This document shows positions 27,139 to 38,500 of a stretch of DNA of 64,000 bases, one piece after another. The DNA comes from Lucifuga dentata (Eukaryota > Chordata > Actinopteri > Ophidiiformes > Bythitidae). Where the stretch lies: contig VXCM01000411.1 of NCBI GenBank assembly GCA_014773175.1, positions 248,001 through 312,000 of the forward strand, read 5' to 3'. Positions within the stretch are counted from its first letter, which is position 1; each line of letters starts with the position of its first letter. A model generated the notes under the pieces. It had not been told where the DNA came from. It did not search any database and saw only the letters and a program-made list of their open reading frames with translations. The position numbers and the translations under genes are program-made.

Positions 27139-28593
27139 TTCTAAATGGCTGGAGTGTAACTATAGCATAAATGCAAAAAAATTCTGAAATTACTAAATGT
27201 AAAGATTTGCAGAAAGAGCAGAGTAAACTGAATTCCAAGTTTCTCTGATTATGCACATAGAAAAAAAAAAATCACTGCTAATGTGTGAAATATTCCCTTT
27301 ACATTTCCATAAATATTTATGTGTTCAGTTGTGATGGGATCAGGGATTTAGCTGTGGCTCCAGCAGACTTCCCAGGGTTTCAGTGCCAAGGAGGAGTGGG
27401 AGTTAACTCCAGGGTCAAATAGAGGTCACAACATGGAAGCTGTCTAAACCCTACACCCCTCACCCCCACACCCCCCCTGCTGGCACTCCAGGAAACTGGC
27501 GTAGCAGAGAAACCGCCTTATTGTTGGAATTTATGCACAGCTGCTGGGTCTGTTTGCTGAGCTAACTGAGCAATAACTGTAAAAAGCACATGTTAGGATT
27601 ATTCTAGTGTGTGTGTTTAGTAATAGGATCCGTCTGACTATTAATATGTAATCATCCCTGACTGTAGAGGTACTAAAGTCATTTGTTGTGGGTCTGTACA
27701 AGGTGTTTTTCCAACAATTTGAGTGTGTGTGTTTTTTGCATATGTGATTATGTTTCACTGATGCCTCCATAGAGTATTGAATTACAGTGAATGCATCAGA
27801 TGGTGTGTGTTATCTCTGGCAGATGCCGTGCAAACACTCCAAAAATGCACCCAGCTTTCCAAGTCACAAGTCTGACCATCTATATGAGCGCATCATACTT
27901 TTCTGCAAGGGTCATGCTAAGGTTACTGGTAGACGGATCCAGCTGGTCCAGAGCCAGACCAGCTTTCATCTCTGCACAGGTCTCGACTTGATGAAATGCA
28001 GAGTGAGAGTATCTACATGAGAGATTGTTACACAAAGTTTTAAAAAACAACAACATACTTTCTTCCTGTTAATAGTGTTTATCATTATAGTTCACTTGTG
28101 TTTTGCTTTCTGCAGTATTTAATGAGTGATCTAATTAAGAATATTTTAACCTTTACTCCACATTTCTGCCTGCTTCTTACATAAACTGTGGATCTGTGCC
28201 CATTCTCACACTAACATGGATAAATCTACAAATGCTGTAATGTTGAAAGTTTTGCAGCCACTTTGTTTTCTCAAAGTTGCCATAGAAAAATGCTGAATCG
28301 TCTGGTCTGTCACGTACCAGCCAGCAGCTTCACCCTGTTTATTCCATGCTGCTTGCTGCTGTTTATGAAAGTGGTGATTGTTGTTTAAGCATGAGGAAGA
28401 GACGGAGGCAGCAAATCAAAATTGTCAATTGTCAATCACATGATAATCTGATGCTCAAGATCACATGATAACCATGTCACTCATGTTTAATATGAGACTG
28501 GTGTTGCATCTTCATGGTCAGTTTCATGTCAGTAGAAGGCCAAAGTGGAGAAAAAGATGCGATTTCACGTTTTTGCGTTACTGTGGACATGGC

Positions 28594-28611
28594 GTGTGTG
28601 TGTGTGTGTGT
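28594..28611. repeat. (GT)n microsatellite
   Basis: Short GT run continuing into imperfect GTGTATTTGTGTGTGG. Confidence 0.85.
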
Positions 28612-29219
28612 TTGTGTATTTGTGTGTGGTTAATTAGTTTACGACTATTCTCCTTTGAATTAAATCAGACAAACAGAGAGAGAGCTGAAGAACATTATGT
28701 CCGGGGGGGTGGAAGAGAGACAGGCAGCCTGCTCTAAACACCTCTGGGAGTGAAGAATGCACCCCCTGCCATCATGACCTTTGACCTTGCAGAATGTCGG
28801 CCTCAGGGGCAGCCTACGCCTGCGGAGAGACAATGCTGCAGATACCCATTGAGCTGTGGCTTTTTACTCCTTTACATTCCCCCCTCTTTTACGCCACGTT
28901 CTTCACTACATAAAAACTTCTCACCATACAGAGTCCAAGTTTGGATTTAGAGCCTGTATTCAGAGGGCAGCTTTTGTGCCTCCACACAAGGCTGGAGGGG
29001 AAACAACCCCCCACACCCACTTCTTCTCGCTTTCTGGTTCTCTTGCTCCATTTCTCGCTCCTTTCTTTCTTCTCTCTTTTTCTGCTAGCTTATTTCCCCT
29101 AAGCCCTCTGACATTCTGGCACCTGTTTTCCTCACTAAACCGTTAATTTATCACTGAATTATTAACTAAGAGCCCACAATGTGTCTGGCACTTGGTGACA
29201 TGTCCTGATTTGGGGGTGG

Positions 29220-29342
29220 GGATGGGGGGTTTCCACGGCAACAGGGGGCCTTCATCGAACAAGCAATTTAACCAGCATATNGGATGGGGGGTTTCCACGG
29301 CAACAGGGGGCCTTCATCGAACAAGCAATTTAACCAGCATAT
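29220..29342. repeat. exact 61-bp direct duplication around a single N (probable assembly artefact)
   Basis: 29220-29280 and 29282-29342 are identical 61-mers separated by N at 29281. The duplicated length equals that at 5279-5401, which points to a fixed assembler overlap rather than biology. Confidence 0.87.
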
Positions 29343-29419
29343 CTGTCGGCACAGAGGATCCACGATTAATAAAAATATATATTTATGAGATAGCAGCTGC
29401 AACATTGTGCATTTAAAAG

Positions 29420-29612
29420 GCAGAATAAGTATGAAATTAACCAATTAAAATAAAAATTTTAAAAAATCAAAATTAAAAAAAACATAGATTAAAAATAAAG
29501 AAAATTTTCAAATAATTTAGAAATAAGTGAATTTAAAGTGTGAAAAAATTAAATTAATTTAAATTTAAAATTAAAAAAATTAAAAAATGAATATACATTT
29601 TTTAAAATTATT
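29420..29612. repeat. AT-rich low-complexity block
   Basis: Almost only A and T, built of imperfect AAATTAAAA/TTTAAAAT units. No open frame. Confidence 0.85.
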
Positions 29613-30195
29613 ACACCACCCTAGTCAAATCCAAGTAAAATATAACTGATAGTTAAACCTTAAAAATAAAAGCAGGGTTTATATATGGCAAAATGATATT
29701 CCATATGCAACACAACATGGGTTTAAGTATAAGAAGAAAGCTTACCAGTCTAGCACAGAAAAAGGGCAGCGACTGTGCAGCTGTCACCCAGGAAAGGGAC
29801 GTGTGTTTGACCGGGTGAAGCGATGGTCGGGTCAGAGCACAGATGGAAGCTCTAAGTAACCCACTAGCTGGGCGATGGGCTGAAGTACAGCTAAGAGGTG
29901 GGAGGGATGATTCCCTTTGTAGTGGTGAAGAGCAGCAACAGGGTTTTGAAATGGATACAGGCAGTTTGTGAGAGCCTGAGGTGCAGAATGAGCAGAGGCG
30001 GGGTGCAGCATGGAGGAATGTAAGGCAAAGCAGGGGCCCAGCCAAAAGGGAGTTACAGCGAGGAGTAAGGAGATGGAGGCGGTAACGAAAAATGTGGGCT
30101 GACAGAAATTTGTCTCACCTGTTTTCTACCTAAAGACTAAAAAGAAGAAAATGCAGAATGTCTTAGATTTTACTGAAAACATGATGAACTGCAGA

Positions 30196-30704
30196 GATGG
30201 AAAGTCACTAAGTGAATTTACTCAAATACTACCTTTATGTACCATTTTGAGGTAGTTAGTATTTTCATGCTGTGCGCTACTTTCTACTTCTACTGTACCA
30301 TAATTTAGCGGTAAATATTGTACTCCTCATGACTGTCATTGTAGTTAAAAATAATAATTACAAATATATGATAATAAAGATTAATAATTATTAATATAAA
30401 TAATAGTAACTACTATTTTTTAGCTTGAAGTTTTTAGCGTGAAGGTGCAATTCATTTTGACATTTGAAAAGGGTACGTCTTTGTATCTATACTTTGGGAA
30501 TTTTTATTATTTCATTCATGGTATTTCAGTCTTTAAAAATAAACCTTTTATCTCCAATTGTGGTGCTGTTCATGATTGATGCCATTACATGTACCAGATA
30601 CATGTTAAGACATAAATACAGTAATTTAACACTCTTGACAGGGAGCTTTTTGGACCATGTATACTTAAGACATTTTACTACCAATTTGCTTTTACTTAAG
30701 TAGG
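30196..30704. mobile_element. diverged non-autonomous DNA-transposon copy (teleost 'ACTTAAGTA' type)
   Basis: The left part (GTCACTAAGTGAATTTACTC, then a GTACCATTTTGAGGTA-like and a CTACTTTCTACTTCTACT-like segment) and the right end (CTTTTACTTAAGTAGG) resemble, in order, the ends of a very common teleost repeat with tails of the form 'tttactcaagta...tacttaagta'. The two ends are roughly inverted. The middle is AT-rich and diverged. Family assignment is from memory. Confidence 0.5.
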
Positions 30705-30860
30705 CTAATATTGAACTGTGTAGGGATGCTCTGCATAACATTTAGAAGATGGTTTCAATGCATTTGTAGATGAATTCATATACAGCAAATAGTTCCTCTT
30801 CTGTGCTGCTACAGTAAATCTTTATGGTCAGAGATCACTCCGCCTGCAGGCAGACTCAAT

Positions 30861-30894
30861 AAAAAAAAAAAAAAAAANAAAAAAAAAAAAAAAA
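30861..30894. repeat. poly(A) tract with N join
   Basis: A run interrupted by one N at 30878. Length unresolved. Confidence 0.85.
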
Positions 30895-32354
30895 CTCCAG
30901 TAAAGGAAAATGTTTTTGCTGAAGATGTCATCAGACGACCTTCCATCTTCCATCAAATGGCTACACATACTAACAGCAATGATCTATATTAGGAAGAAGC
31001 TTAGCCTTTAATCGCTTGCTATTTTTTCCGTAGATGTCTCCATCATCTAACAGTGCAGGAAATTAAAACTTTCTTGCCCTCATTTATCAACTCAGTTTCC
31101 CAGAACATGCTGCTTGATTTATAGAAGTCTGTGCTGTAATAAACTCCCCTTAACTTGAATGAAAAGATTTTATGGCAAACATTGTTCCTCAATCATAAAA
31201 GCCACTGAGAATTCTCTTGCATGTTAAATTAAATTTGGTAAACCTCCTTTGTACAGAATAGAGAATACCTTTGTTTATGTGAATGAAATGGAATGAATTA
31301 CACAAGCACAATCACACCTTTGTCTGGAAAATAATACATTTTAATCATAATAGAGGTCCGTTACACTTTATTCAAGATATAATCTGTTTTATTACTGTTT
31401 GTCCTACATATTATACGTGGAGATAAAGGACTGTATCAGTGCCTGGATCACAGCAGGATTGTGCACATGTGCTCTATTGTAAGGCCCTGAATTTCCTTTG
31501 TCGTAGCAAAGGAGCAATGGGAGCGTCTGGCAGATGCCTCAGGCCTGACTGGCCCAGTGAAAGCAGATCTGTGAGGAGATAGGGCTCCAGCAATGAGAGG
31601 TGAATTGGGAATGATGACTGAGGAATCTTGTTTCTCTCTAGTTCTCTCAACAAGGTGACACTCAACTGACCGGCAGGAAAGAGATCCGCTGGTTCCTGGC
31701 ACAGGGTAGGCTTTATAGGCTTTACTGTAGGTCAGGGCTGCAGAGCTTTCAAATGGGACTGAGCCAAAATTGAAGCAGATGTGTGTGTGAAAGTTACAGG
31801 GAATGAGGGTTCTCCAGCTAATCTAACCTCCTTTCAACTGAGAGAGGTGCCATAAAGTGCAACAGTGCAAAGAAGCATGAAAGCGATCACCATGCATGAC
31901 ATTTAACATGGAAATGTGGATATTGTGGGAGTGGTTTTGTTTCCTCCTTTTTTTTTTTCTTTTTTTTTTCCCCCCTCTGCTTTGCAGCAGTCAGGACTGA
32001 CCTGGTACAGACAGTAAATGAGTGCAGTCATTGATCCTATTAAAAATTTAGCTACAGACTCCGCTTTGATTGGTGGAGCAATAACCTTTTCAAACATCTT
32101 TTTGGGAAATAATCAGCCTGGTATATCCACAAAACCGTGCTGATCTCCTGGTCAAACAGTGGGCTGCTTTGGAGATCTGGAAATGCATCCTCAATCATGC
32201 ATGATCCAATTATTATGATGAGCACCAGGCGCAGTGTGCGGCTAATGCCTGCATGTCCAGGAGAGTAAATGGGTTGTTAGTATAGATTTCCATCTCTCCC
32301 TGGAGTCTTAACAGTTGGTGGGCTCTCTGCAGGGGTTATTGGCATTGTTAATCC

Positions 32355-32405
32355 TGTGTGTAACTATATGACTAAGCAGCAGCCTTGGCTATATGGTTAC
32401 ACACT
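32355..32405 (+). ncRNA. pre-miRNA-like hairpin candidate in nxn intron 1
   Basis: Arms 32356-32376 and 32384-32404 pair over 21 positions: 17 Watson-Crick, three G:U in the + strand RNA and one A:C mismatch. The loop is 7 nt (CAGCAGC). The hairpin lies on the sense strand of nxn, so it would be transcribed with the intron. The stem matches no miRNA family that I recognise, and a processed RNA is unproven; the short loop and lack of a lower-stem extension argue against a classic pri-miRNA. The three wobble pairs are also what a decayed inverted repeat would show. Confidence 0.25.
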
Positions 32406-33560
32406 GTTGATGCTGATAATGAATAGAAATGCCCTTAGAGAAAAGCAAAGAGTGGAATCGTGTTTTTGCTTCAGTGAGAATGATCCACAGGTTTACGTGA
32501 TGAGCTGCATCTTTCATAAATGAATCCACCACACACAGCAGCACGTAAACATCTGAATTGAATCAGTCCTGAAACCAAATAATCAAGTCTATCAAGAAGA
32601 CAAAACTATCTTTATCACCACTGAGGATGTTTCTCAGCCAAGGAATGCGGACAAATTTGTGGACAGCATAGCGTATCACGTCTGTATTTATGGTTTCAGC
32701 TATAATACACAGCCTGCGGCTGGGGGAAACACTCATTGTGATCACTGCGGCATAAGATCCTCATGGTTTCTGTTCATAAGGGTACAGGAAGGATGTGTAT
32801 GCTGTTATTGTGAGAGCTATTCAGCCTTTTAACCATCCAGAATTGTACACTCTGTACAAAGAAAGGCATGGCAGGAATTATGATTAAAACTCAACATACT
32901 GCTCAAATGTGACACCCCAAATGATTATTTTGTCCTGTTTATTTTTTTTTTGCTGACTGGTAGATGATGCAGATGTGAGGTCAGTCATCTGCTTGGGTGC
33001 CATAACAGCCTGCTCATTCTAACATAGATCTAAACCCTCAAGGATTCAGCAGCTTAGTGTATTCTGATTTGGCTGCAGTTCAAACGTAATTTTCGGAATG
33101 CAGTAAATTAGTGGCAAGACAAGATGGAAGTGGTTCTTCCTTTGAGTTTGTAACATAAATCTCTCAGCAGCTCTCTGATGCTGCAGCACAAGAACTCTGA
33201 TTGGACTGAAAAAACCTCAGATTGGGTACACACAGCCATATCCCTCTGCTCTTTATAAACACTGATAAAGTATGCTGTCATATTTAGATAACTGGAATCC
33301 ACGGTAACCTGTAGTTAAATGAGTCATTGGTTTCTTTGATATAAGGCTGTAAAGGAAATGTCTTTTAATTTTGAGCTATATGAAAGAGCAGATGTTTTTT
33401 TTTTAGTTTTAGTACATATTATTGATGCCTTGAACTCTCTTCACTCTTTTTTTACCATCATATTTGTGCTCTGATATGCTGTTACATATATGTAACTACC
33501 TCCGAGAATCAACATGGGATCCATGTATAGATATTTATTACAGAACCAGTCCTCCATTAC

Positions 33561-33594
33561 CTTTTTTTTTTTTTTTTTNTTTTTTTTTTTTTTT
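33561..33594. repeat. poly(T) tract with N join
   Basis: T run interrupted by a single N at 33579. Confidence 0.85.
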
Positions 33595-33649
33595 GCTGTT
33601 ATCCCTCTCACACACCTTCGCCTAAACGCCTTCACTCCATCTCACATCA

Positions 33650-33971
33650 TCAGCACCAACACTCTGAAATGGCTGCTGAGTTACACAGATGCAGCTTTGG
33701 TCGCATTAGATACTGGAGACAGGCACAGTTAATGCCCTGAACCCCATCAATTTGTGAGCACAGATTGAGTTTCCAGAGCGCGGAGCGTGTGGTAAAACCG
33801 TTGATTGTGGCAGACACTGAAGTTTGCTCTTGAGGGACGTCCAGACCAACGTAATCTGAAGGCTTCGGGTCGTCCTCTCCGTGGGACAGACCATCTGACG
33901 TCTGCAGCCAGAAAGGGCCAATGGTCAACTCCGTATACGTTCCACATGTTGTCACACAGAGGGGACAGATG
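33650..33971 (-). other. CpG-rich coding-like open frame, antisense in nxn intron 1; unidentified
   Basis: On the minus strand a TTTTCCTCAG acceptor-like site ends at 33972 and is followed by a frame open to 33650. It reads from ICPLCVTTCGTYTELTIG through SDYVGLDVPQEQ to INCACLQ. Two other minus frames are also open here. About 12 CpGs fall within 33775-33950, against very few in the flanks, so this is a compositional island. I recognise no protein family: the CPLC-x3-C start is only faintly like a zinc- or disulfide-type motif. No convincing donor follows (a weak CAG then TATCTA lies near 33700). It could be an exon of an unrelated antisense gene, a decayed retrocopy, a regulatory CpG cluster or chance. 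Confidence 0.25.
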
Positions 33972-35365
33972 CTGAGGAAAACACACACACTGTGCAAACT
34001 TTTTCCTCTTGCTCACTCTGTTTATCAGAGTCCTCCTCCTTTCTCCAATGAAGTCACTGTTTTCATACGGAGCAACAAAAGGTTTTCATCAGCCCAGAGT
34101 TGAATGGTAACCAAACTCCAGGCTTACTTCACAAGTCCCAAAAGAGAGAAATCCTCACTTCATTTGGCTCACAGCCTCTTAAAGGAACTACTGCAGGATC
34201 CTCATAAATCATTATATTACATTGCTATTAAAGCGGTTGGCTTGGTGCAGAAGGTTAACACATAATAATTTGGATGGCAAAATATAAAATGTGTTTATTT
34301 GGCAAAGCTGAGGTCACTGCTTCTTTTTTCCTGATGTTATTTTTGTATTGGTTTTATTATTCTCAGTAAAGTGGCCTCACTTTTGATCCAATACTGACCC
34401 TGTAAGGTGTTGTTTGAGGAAAAAAGAGTGAAACATACTTACACATTATAATCAGTCTATCCTGCTTGACCACACATTGGCAGTAGTTTTCTACAGTTAA
34501 AGTCTTTGTTACTGCATTCCTGTCTGAAATTTTTCAGCTGCCGCAGGGTTTCAGAAGTGGGATCTTCTGGTTCTTCTGAAGTTGCTGAAGCAGCAATTTT
34601 CCATCATACTGATTGTTGCACTTTAGCTATTTTCTGTTCAACATGTAGGACTCATCTCTCTGATATGGAAAGGAAGTCTCAGATATGTGACATGCTTGAT
34701 CTGCTCTTTGATGCTAAGAACTACACTGATGGCTGATTCTTATAAAGAGTATCAGTTCCTGATTATATTTCTGGTTGTAAAGGGTCTTTTCAGACTTTAT
34801 GAGGCTGTATTAATATTGATTATTAGAATAGGAAGTATTTGTTACATTCAAGGCCACCAGCTCCTCATAAATGCCAAATCAAGCAACATATAAGCTCCAG
34901 TAGGAAGGAATAGGAAGGGATATAGAAATTGCTTCTCACCATTTCAGCAGAAGGTATTGCAGAGGGATTTGTTAAGTGTCCATGTTTTTAGCAGTTTGCT
35001 GTTTTTCATGACACAGCAGGGACAAATCGCCCTGCTGGAGCACAGTCTCTTTAAAGTCAGATCTCCCCTGCAGCACTGTGATTCTTGCCCTCAGCTAATT
35101 CACCACAGGGACGACTGCACTCCACTTTTCCTCAGTCCTCCTCCTACAATAAAGACAGAGAGGACATATGCTACTTGGTTTGACATTTGTTTTGCTTATA
35201 GTATTTCAGGTGAATATACTGCAGCTGTGCTGAGGATTTAGACCACACATCAAAAACTGGGTTAAATGGCTTCTCCAGCTCTGAAACTGAAATAAATCAA
35301 AGTGTTTTTTGGGGGTCTTTCCACTCACTTTATTCCAACCTCCCATCTTGTCATTTTCTCTGCAG

Positions 35366-35505
35366 ATGAAGCTGTGGAACAAGTACAAGGTAACCAGTAT
35401 CCCATCTCTGGTATTTGTGGATGCAGCTACAGGGAAGGTGGTGTGTCGGAACGGTTTACTGGTGGTCAGAGATGACCCCAAAGGTGAGATCTGACTCATC
35501 CTCAG

Positions 35506-35543
<38 letters not shown>

Positions 35544-38500
35544 CATGCTGTATTATAAATTACTAAAGATACCACGCTAATATATACAGTATCTACACCT
35601 TACCCTCTAACTCTAACCTTTATCTAATAGAGAATCAAAGGGGACTTGTTTTGTACAGATTTTCATGTTCTTATTTTCATTTAAGGGTCCATTTCAAACC
35701 TTTGCAATGGTTTAACATGCAAATATACACATTTACCCACTTCTCTACTTCCTTGCTGTAGCACCAGTGTGCATAATGAAGTGAAAACTGGCTGTTTTTG
35801 GTACTCCTCTTTCAGGCCTCCTGCTGAAAAGCCCAGTCAGTCTGTTCTGATATATGTATATGTATATATATATATATCTATATAAATGTATGTATGTATG
35901 TATGTGGTGAATGCTGACCAAACACTCATCTCACACTTCATAGGTGTGTTGTATGTTGATGTCAACATGCTAAAGAAGTAATGGAGGACTAATCAAAAGC
36001 TACATGTTCAGGACAGTTCACCCTACAAGACTACAGTATAAAATGGGTGAAAATAACAGAAAGTATATGTCCCCTTTATACTAACCCAACCTTTCAAACT
36101 TTAAATGGTGCTTTGTTTTGTCACAATAATGACAAATTTGCCCTTTCAAAAGGTCACAAGCATATAACAACACAGTTTGATTCAGTTCAAGTTCAATTTC
36201 TCATATGCTTCGTCTCTCAGACAAACACAGACTCAAAACACACATTCTCCTGCCCATAATGATGGCGTATGCCAAATACCTGCCCAGAATTCCCTGTGAT
36301 TCCCTAAACTCAAAATTCCCTACTGCAGTGCCATTCAATATTTGAATAGAACACTTTTGTTGATACCATAATTCTGTTGATACCACTGTAATTGTGGTTG
36401 TGCATGAATATTATAGTGTCCATGTCTCACTCCCTCTTGTGTAAACCTTTAATTTCTGCACTTTGAAGTGGAAACAGAGAATTAACAAGAGGAAACTTGC
36501 ATTCCATTCTGGTAGAGAGAATGTTATCTGAGGCTGAAAAAATCCTCAATATTTCAAAATCCTGCCCTTCATACCCTGTTTGGCCAGCATTAGAGAGTCC
36601 CATTAGTCATGTGAGAGTGGAGAATAGCGGCACTATGGCAGATTCAGAATGGATTTCACGAGTGCTGTGACAGATTTGTTGTTTGGCTAAAGAAATCAGC
36701 CCAAACCTGCCATGTTATTTCCATGATTCATTAACGGTACTTACAAACTGAATGTCGATTGAGAAGAGATTAATTTCTCATCTGAGTAACAAAGATGACA
36801 GTCAACCCTGCTTGTATATGTGTGTGTATACAATATGTGTGAATTTTTTTTTTTTTTGCTATATCTCTCTTTCATTCACTGATTTGAGAGGCAGACTGAG
36901 CCTGAGACACTCACTGTCATAGGATGTCCTGATGTAACAATTACAAACAAAATCCAGTGAAGCAGCTATGATTAAGGGAACGGCACAGCTGTAAAAGTTT
37001 GCAGGACAATGAGGTTGAGAGGGTGGGCGAATAATTCAGGACCCTCTGCCTTTCACTGTCAATGAAAGGCCTGACTTGAGTGGCGGCAGTCTTTCCTGCA
37101 GCATAAAGATGGAGTGCACTTTTACAATCAGGACAACAAGAAAAGGCCGAGCCAGCGCAGTGCAGACATGTCATTCCTGCCTAATGAAGCCCGAGACAAC
37201 CAGGCTCACATAAAAACGCCTTTTGGAACACAGTTTTATTTATGATCACTCCTTTTTAATTCAGCTCCAGCAAATGGATCTCTAGAGCTTGACACACTGA
37301 AAAGGAGTGAGAGTAAGAAAAAGTGAGAGGGAAGTATTGCTGGCAGCTGTCATCTGTTTGAGAGGGATGGCTTTCAGTCACCATTAAAACCATATTTTGC
37401 ATCTGTTGTGTAGCTGCATTTCAAAAACACATGATACAAGTCATTAAAAGGCTGAGAGTAAAGAGTAAAACTAACTGTAACTTTTAACAGCCATAATGTT
37501 GAGAAACTGCCTCCAAAAGAAAGCTTTCCTCTCTGTCCATTATATCTGACACATGGATCTTCTTTTCTTTTTGTTTTCCTGTTTTTCTTTTCCCCCTTCC
37601 TTTGCCCCCCCATCTTTGACCCTCTCTCAGGCCTGGAGTTCCCCTGGGGGCCGAAGCCATTTGCAGAGGTGGTGGCCGGGCCTCTGCTCAGGAACAACAG
37701 GCAGACGACAGACAGCAGCTCTCTGGAGGGACACTATGTGGGAGTGTATTTCTCAGCACACTGGGTGAGTGTGGAAAACAGAGAAAGAGGACAAAGACAG
37801 AGCAAAGAAGGAGCCAAGAAAGGGACCTTGGTTTAGCTGTTTTGTTTGAAAGGCTAGTTCTTTTTTTCTTTTTTCTTTTTTTTTTTTGCTGTGATCAAAA
37901 CATCGAGGCCTCTGTGAGAACAAGGGCAGTGCCAGCCAAACAGGAAGAGGCAGAGCAGTCATCGTGACAGATAAGAGACAGAAGCAGGAGGGAGGAAAGG
38001 ACGCCATTGTGTTTGTGTGTTTTCATTAGCAGCGAGTAACTGTCCCTGTCTTTGCGTTCACCACCACCTCTGGACCTTTAAGTAGACGTCAGTCACCACA
38101 CCCCAATGACATCAACCTGTTGTCTGTTTCTGTGCTGATAACCAAGTGAAGGTCATGACTCAGTGATGCATGAAAGGCTTTGTATCACCGATGAACTGTT
38201 CCTGATGAGATGCAGGACAGGCTGCTGAGGCCTCAGAGACTGACTCTCTCAGTGCCTGAAGGCTGGTTCAACCCCCAAACCCATATTAAACCAAACGGAC
38301 AAATCACAAAAGCCTTTATGGGAGTTTATTTGTGGTATTTTTACACCACATTCCCCTTTGTGTAAATCTATCTGCTGTTAAAGTAACTTTACAAAATCCA
38401 AATGGCAGCATCTGGCTTTGTCGTCCATTTACCCATAAAAGTATGTTAAGGTTTGTTCCACTAATGTTCTAAAGGCCTGAAATGGCCCATAGCAGGGAAA

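Larger units (their letters stand above)
1..35365 (+). other. nxn: nxn intron 1 (5' incomplete); no recognised gene inside
   Basis: This 35-kb stretch ends at a good acceptor (pyrimidine-rich tract then TGCAG at 35361-35365) in front of the first nxn exon in the window. Human NXN has eight coding exons, and the first encodes about 120 residues before a very long intron 1. Seven exons are visible here and none encodes the N-terminus, so the stretch is read as intron 1, with exon 1 upstream of the window. An exon hidden in the 399-N gap is possible but unlikely, because the gap edges are not exon-like. All long open frames here lack family similarity, codon bias or paired splice sites that I can recognise. 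What it holds is listed separately: two assembly duplications, a MITE, TE remnants, microsatellites, hairpins and homopolymers. Confidence 0.8.
35484..37630 (+). other. nxn: nxn intron 2
   Basis: GTGAGA donor, CTCTCAG acceptor. Contains the (CA)n tract and an AT-rich (TATG)n/(TA)n segment (35850-35905). Nothing else coding-like was found. Confidence 0.9.

Noticed and set aside
29653..30045. Minus-strand frame of 130 codons
   Set aside because: Low-complexity Ser/Cys/Leu composition next to an AT-rich block and TE remnant; no conserved motif.
33481..33496. GTTACATATATGTAAC palindrome
   Set aside because: 8-bp arms in AT-rich DNA are expected by chance.
37041..37073. GCCTTTCA...TGAAAGGC inverted repeat
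   Set aside because: Only 8 bp of stem; not distinguishable from chance.
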